From NCBI GenBank assembly GCA_963693085.1, contig OY856413.1, positions 541,522,379 through 541,586,378 of the forward strand: DNA of 64,000 nucleotides. Reading direction: 5' to 3'. The stretch is from Alisma plantago-aquatica (Eukaryota; Streptophyta; Magnoliopsida; Alismatales; Alismataceae). This document shows positions 59,474 to 64,000 of the stretch, one piece after another. Position 1 is the stretch's first letter, and each line of letters begins with the position of its first letter. Both the position numbers and the translations under genes were made by a program. The notes beneath the pieces are model-generated. The model was not told the DNA's origin, searched no databases, and worked only from the letters and a program-made list of their open reading frames with translations.

Positions 59474-61776
59474 CTACCACATAAGCAGACTCCTGTGCGG
59501 AGACATTCCAACCGGACAAATCATCTCTGTTTTCCTCCTATCGGACAATTTCTCCTCTGAACACTTACTAGGATTTGGCACCCTCCCATCCACAGCATTC
59601 ATCTGCTCCATCAGGGACCGCTTGATGTGGCCAGGCGGCGTCTCCGTTATCCCAGCAAGGAAAACATCAGAACAGAAGTCGAACTTGAGGGTGGCAACAG
59701 GAGTACTGGGCTTACGCAGGTCGTCCTCCTGCAGTATATCACCTATCCTCGCCAGTATGCTGAAGGCCAGGCTTCCAAGGACTCTGGAATAGGCTTCTAT
59801 TATAGCAAAGCCAACATCCTAATAGTGGAGGAAAAGATGATTAACTCTCAATCCAGAAAGACTCAAATCAGATATAAGCACATAACAGACATAACCGTTG
59901 TCCGGTACCTTGTTATACTGCACTTTGGTTACTTCAATAAACGTCTGAGGCAAGTTGGGAAACTTCATCTTGAGCAGCTGCAGAAGCGACTCCGCTCTTT
60001 CAAGAGAGTAACCCAATCTGTCCATCTCAGATCCGTTGTCCCACATAAATGCCAGCGAGCTCCGCACATGTGACTTCTTCGTCACACCGAAAGACAGTTT
60101 CTGCTTCCAGGCAAAAACAGCACCTTCAAGGGAGTTGACCGTATCAAGAACAGTATGCTCGCTTTTCAAATTGAGCAAACCCATTATCTCCTCCACAGAG
60201 ATGAGCTCCGAAGACACCGCCCGGTAGATATCATCACCTAGGGTAGCTTTACCTGACTGCAAATTTAAAAAAAATCTGATTACAACGATAATATATGAAA
60301 AGCCCAGCATCATGATGTTGAATCAAGATTATGTTCACTTTAACCACATAATGCAAAAATAAAATCAAAAATATGAACCTTTTATATCCTCTCCTCTTCC
60401 TACCTTTGGTAGAGCATCCTTGACCTGTTCAGGTATGGGCATCTGGTACATGATGTTCTCATTGATAGATTTAGCTGCCTTGAGGACCTGATGTACAACC
60501 CTCCCATGAAACCCCAGCATCTTCCGCTGTGTGGACGAGAGCCCAGAGTCCGGAACCCGTGGACAAGGTAGCCACCACCTCTTGGTGGTTCTCTCACCAA
60601 CAGCACTACGGTCTCCTCTCCCGCCTTCAGCCCTACTGCCCCCTTCTGCGTACCAGAATTCAGTGCCCACCATACAATCCAAGACTTCCTGCCAAGAATA
60701 TATTCAAATAATAAAAGGAACATAGTGTCAGATTCAGTACATGTTTGATTCAATCCTAACTGCAATTAAATCAGTGGCTCTAATTCCTAAAGCCGTTTCA
60801 TGAGTACTCACAATCAGCATGGAGTCCAGCTTCCTGAGTGCCGGAAGAGTCATCTGCACGTCCGTGCGGGCCTTAGGCGTCATTACCTGGAAACACAGAA
60901 ACAAGACACAAGTTGAGAAGGAGAGCCCCATTTACACGTACTGAAGATTGCCATTTATGAGCTATTGGTTTTTCATTAAAAAAAAAAGTTTCCAACCTCT
61001 AGAGTGCATCCATTAGCTCCATTTTGCTTGGCAGGGACGAGCTCGACCATGTAGTTTGTAGGAGAGAGGAGCCAATCCATCTCCCTCCTCCACCTATCTT
61101 TCTTTTCCTCCGACAAGGGCTCCAGTTTCCAAAGCTCACCGAAGACAGAGGCTGAATGTCGGGAAGAAAAACAAGGTTGCAATTTCAAATGGTGGCGAAG
61201 TATAAAGAATAAAGATAGTACAGGAAGAAGAAACAGATCCACGAGAGGAAATTAAGATCATATTAAAAAAAGCATAAAAAGAGTATTACCAGCAAGGGTG
61301 ATGATTGCATGAGACAGCGCCAGAGCCGTGGAAACACCGCTACACCCACCAGTAGTATCTTCCCCTAACAGCAACCTCGCAAACTTCTCCTTCATGGTAT
61401 CCACATCCATATGCCTCATGGTATACGCAGGAACATTTGCAACAGCCATCTTCCCCTTGAGGACAAGGCATTTAGACCCATCATCATCACAGGGGCTCCG
61501 CCCTCCTTCGTCCTCCAGCAACAACGGCCTTTCCTCCCTCTTGGACCCACTAAGCAGCCACTGGGACGAGGACGACAGGGACGCGCAGTCGTCCTTGCTG
61601 GATGATGAGCAGCTAGAAACCTCCTCGTCCTGGGAGAAATCCGTCCCTGAGATCGTGGTTGTGGCGGTTGTGGCCGTGGTGGCACACCCGTCGTCTACGA
61701 CACTGCTGCTGGTGGCGACGCTGTCCGTGTCGGCATAGGTGCCGAGCATGCATGTCTCGAGGCCATTGTACGTCAT
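59474..61776 (-). CDS. RopGEF: Rop guanine nucleotide exchange factor (PRONE domain), six coding exons
   Basis: RopGEFs catalyse GDP-GTP exchange on plant Rho GTPases at the plasma membrane, usually downstream of receptor kinases, in polar growth and signalling. Exons (minus strand): 61776-61290, 61151-60997, 60886-60812, 60688-60404, 60256-59909, 59818-59474. All introns are GT-AG and the joined frame is open for 564 residues, within the usual family size. Residues 1-120 are Ser/Thr- and Asp-rich. PRONE spans about 124-490: [48 protein letters not shown] (across an exon join), EFWY (249-252), WWLPCPRVP (277-285), [46 protein letters not shown] and [19 protein letters not shown]-terminal tail of about 75 residues ends LLMW. 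The start is the first ATG after a good acceptor (61783-61782), so an upstream coding exon cannot be excluded. The subfamily number is not assignable by eye. Confidence 0.95.
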
Positions 61777-62527
61777 AACTCCTGAAAGGACCGGGGGAAG
61801 TTTACACGGGAAGATTAGAATAATTTAGAATAATAGAAGGCTTTTATTTAGCAATGTAAAGTCGGCAATCTCAACCCGGCCCAAACAGAATCACATTGGA
61901 AAAAAGAAATCGCCTGGTGAAGCCCCCTTGCTGGGCTTGGGCCTGATCAAGGGCCCTTACATCAGCTATCAAGCTTAAGTAGAGCCCGGGGGAAATTAAG
62001 GGTCCAGTGTTGGAGGAACCGAGACGGATGGCACAGCTTATTAATAAACTAGAGTATATTCAAATCCATAAAACAAATTCTGCATGTTATTGAGGCTCAT
62101 GAGTGAATAGTAATCCAAGTGGGCACATTTACAAAGCTTATAGTGAGTAATCAAAAGTCGACTATAGCAAAAAACAAAAGAAAAACATGATGGTTCACAA
62201 CAACCCCAGCTGGGGTCCCCACCTGTATGTGCACACTACTTCCTGCCGTCGTCACAGATCTAGAGAATCTAATGATCGGGTTTTGGTGAATCGGTGTGGA
62301 AAAGTACTTGTCCGTTAGCAGGAGATGGGGGTAGTTTAAAAAGAAAAAGAAAAAAGACCTCCACCTAAGCTAGGCTAAGTTACAATAATTCAACATTTCC
62401 TGCCAGTAATCACATGGCAGTGATTGGGATCAGGTCTCTGATTAAGTGTGAAAAGAGGAGAAGATTATCTTGACTCCACAAAGATCTCCACTGAGGAATA
62501 AGAACCAACTGATCAGATGTCCAGTAC
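61777..62527 (-). other. Possible 5'-UTR intron of RopGEF
   Basis: Five bases before the start codon lies a strong acceptor, CCCCCGGTCCTTTCAG, with TTCTAAT upstream as a possible branch site. A donor-like CAG/GTACTGG at 62530-62524 would give an intron of 746 nt (62527-61782). The donor choice is a guess; the acceptor is convincing. No coding sequence was recognised in the interval. Confidence 0.4.
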
Positions 62528-62706
62528 CTGGTGCGCCTTGCAGCAGAGACCACTGAGATGGAAGTAGGTAGGTAAGTGAAGACTGAGGGGGGCCTTGAAC
62601 TAGTGGGGAGGGTGGGGAACTAACAGCTGCCAAGGGACAAATAGCCAAGTATAGAAGATCTGCTGCTTCAATCTCTGATTATGTGAAGGCCTAGGATACA
62701 GCATAG

Positions 62707-62717
62707 ATATATATATC
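62707..62717 (-). promoter_or_regulatory. Candidate TATA box for RopGEF
   Basis: The minus strand reads AGATATATATATCT, about 180 nt upstream of the proposed 5'-UTR donor. TATA-like AT repeats are common, so support is weak. Confidence 0.25.
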
Positions 62718-64000
62718 TAACAAAGACAGGGCCACCGCATAAATTGCATTAATTCCAATCCACATGAACAGGCAAGCACAAGCAGTCATCCCATGGCCCC
62801 ACCTAACCACTGTGTAAAAGCCTGAAGAATGCATGTGAGCGTGTAAATATCACAATATCTTCTACTCCATTTTAATAGTTGTTATAACTATTGGTGCAAA
62901 AATTCACTGCTGCTGCCACCTCCACACTCCTTGCCTGAACAAAGTAAATGCGCAATGCATATATGAGGGGATCAGGTCGGTGGTTGACTTGAATAGGGGG
63001 TGCAGCATTTTGCTACTAAAATTTCCCCAACTACCCTAGTCATATTCCACTGAGCACAGAGCACATGGTGATTGGCATGAGGGGTTTAACTTTCCTTCCT
63101 TTGTTCCTTTATTTCTTCCTTTCCTTTCCCTACTGCCTTCGCTGCAGCAGCACCACAACCGCGATGCACCCTCCTCCACGTGAGAGACACAATAAAAGAC
63201 ACCTGCTAAAGTCTCCACAGAGACACCAAACAAAGGAATGCCTTAACAACCATCACTCTCTCTTCCATGGTTCCCTCAACCTGGATGGCTGGATCTGTAC
63301 TGTGTATGGAACGAGAGTAATGGCAGGAGTGACTGATGACTGATGACCGGGCAGTTTTCGTTTGGGGTCAGACATTGTTATACCTACCCACTACTTACCG
63401 CAACCGGATGGCTACAAGATGGGACACGCCAATTACGTACCAGTCAGGGCAGGGACGGTATTCAATTCTCTGAATGACAGGCAGAAGTCAACCAAGGAGT
63501 GGGCACCTTGTTGGTGCAGGTGAATGAGTAGGGCACAAAACATGATATAGCATGTAATTTCTACAAAATTTGTAACAAACATGCTTTGATTAGTGTACAT
63601 TCTACGCCACTGAATTAGACCATTGTTCGTTGCTCGTTCCCACACCCTTCTACCTTCTCTCCCTACCTTGAAAACGTGACATCTCATCCCACCATTCCCA
63701 CTGCCGCTGATGTCATTCTCTAGCCAGCCATTACCCCCTCCATCAGCCTTAAATAGTAGCTTGTCCTGACTTACAAACAGAGACAGTGGCCGTGGAAGAA
63801 CACTTTCCAACCACACTCACCACATCCCTACCCGCTGCTATACTCTCAAGGCGATATATAGGAAGGAGGGACAGGAAGGAAAGGACGAAAATATGGGAAA
63901 TGGAAGAACCCAAACCAGAGTTGCCGCGGTACCCAAGGTGTATTACAGATAGCAAGACCCAGTCATTCCTTCAACAGACGTGGTAAAAGCAGATGAGCAA
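62718..64000. other. Upstream region, no gene recognised
   Basis: Balanced composition, not obviously repetitive. ORFs up to 127 codons (minus, 63433-63816) and 92 codons (plus, 63065-63343) have no recognisable domain and overlap on opposite strands. It may hold promoter or 5'-leader sequence of RopGEF or the edge of another gene beyond the window. Confidence 0.45.

Noticed and set aside
59627..60073. 148-codon plus-strand ORF
   Set aside because: It is antisense to RopGEF exons 5 and 6, whose PRONE motifs, splice sites and joined frame are convincing.
61328..61738. 136-codon plus-strand ORF and another antisense ORF nearby
   Set aside because: Antisense shadow of the Ser-rich RopGEF exon 1; low complexity on both strands.
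63433..63816. 127-codon minus-strand ORF upstream of RopGEF
   Set aside because: No recognisable domain, and overlapping ORFs of similar size on other frames; could be leader sequence but is not supported as coding.

Overview
The window is repeat-rich nuclear DNA of a flowering plant. One intact protein-coding gene is visible, a six-exon minus-strand RopGEF (PRONE-domain Rho-of-plants exchange factor) at 59474-61776. Nearly everything to its left is transposable elements, many nested. Nothing seen identifies the species or settles monocot versus dicot.

Layout. 1-3745: decayed Athila-type Ty3/gypsy gag, primer-binding site and probable LTR, all minus strand. 3755-6045: truncated LTR of a second retrotransposon family (family B), interrupted by a MITE at about 4340-4766. 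6046-8280: non-coding sequence with a second MITE (7319-7708). 8281-46956: a 38.7-kb shell with CACTA-type terminal inverted repeats and a 3-bp target-site duplication (GCT). Inside the shell lie 63-bp minisatellite arrays with a higher-order module, an LTR-like insertion (10206-11934), and two intact non-autonomous LTR retrotransposons. LARD-1 (13988-28688, minus) has LTRs of about 6.25 kb and TSD ATGAC. LARD-2 (31975-39930, plus) has LTRs of about 2.9 kb and TSD AAAGT. Removing both and their TSD copies leaves about 16 kb of CACTA element with no recognisable transposase. 46957-54972: LTR-like DNA and an incomplete family B retrotransposon (minus). 54973-55533: Copia-like fragment whose short LTR holds a 79-bp-arm foldback. 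55859-58170: Mutator-like element with TIRs of about 300 bp. 59474-61776: RopGEF. 61777-64000: its upstream region, possibly with a 5'-UTR intron.

The three structurally defined retroelements (LARD-1, LARD-2, family B) use an initiator-Met-tRNA-type primer-binding site and keep a Del/Tekay-like TTT(C/T)GGGGAC(G/A)(A/G)AAT tail before the 3' LTR, yet none shows an open pol. I infer that they are non-autonomous and depend on Tekay-type partners elsewhere. Nesting gives a relative history: CACTA and its minisatellite first, then LARD-1 and LARD-2. All boundaries and similarities were read by eye; no alignment or database search was run.
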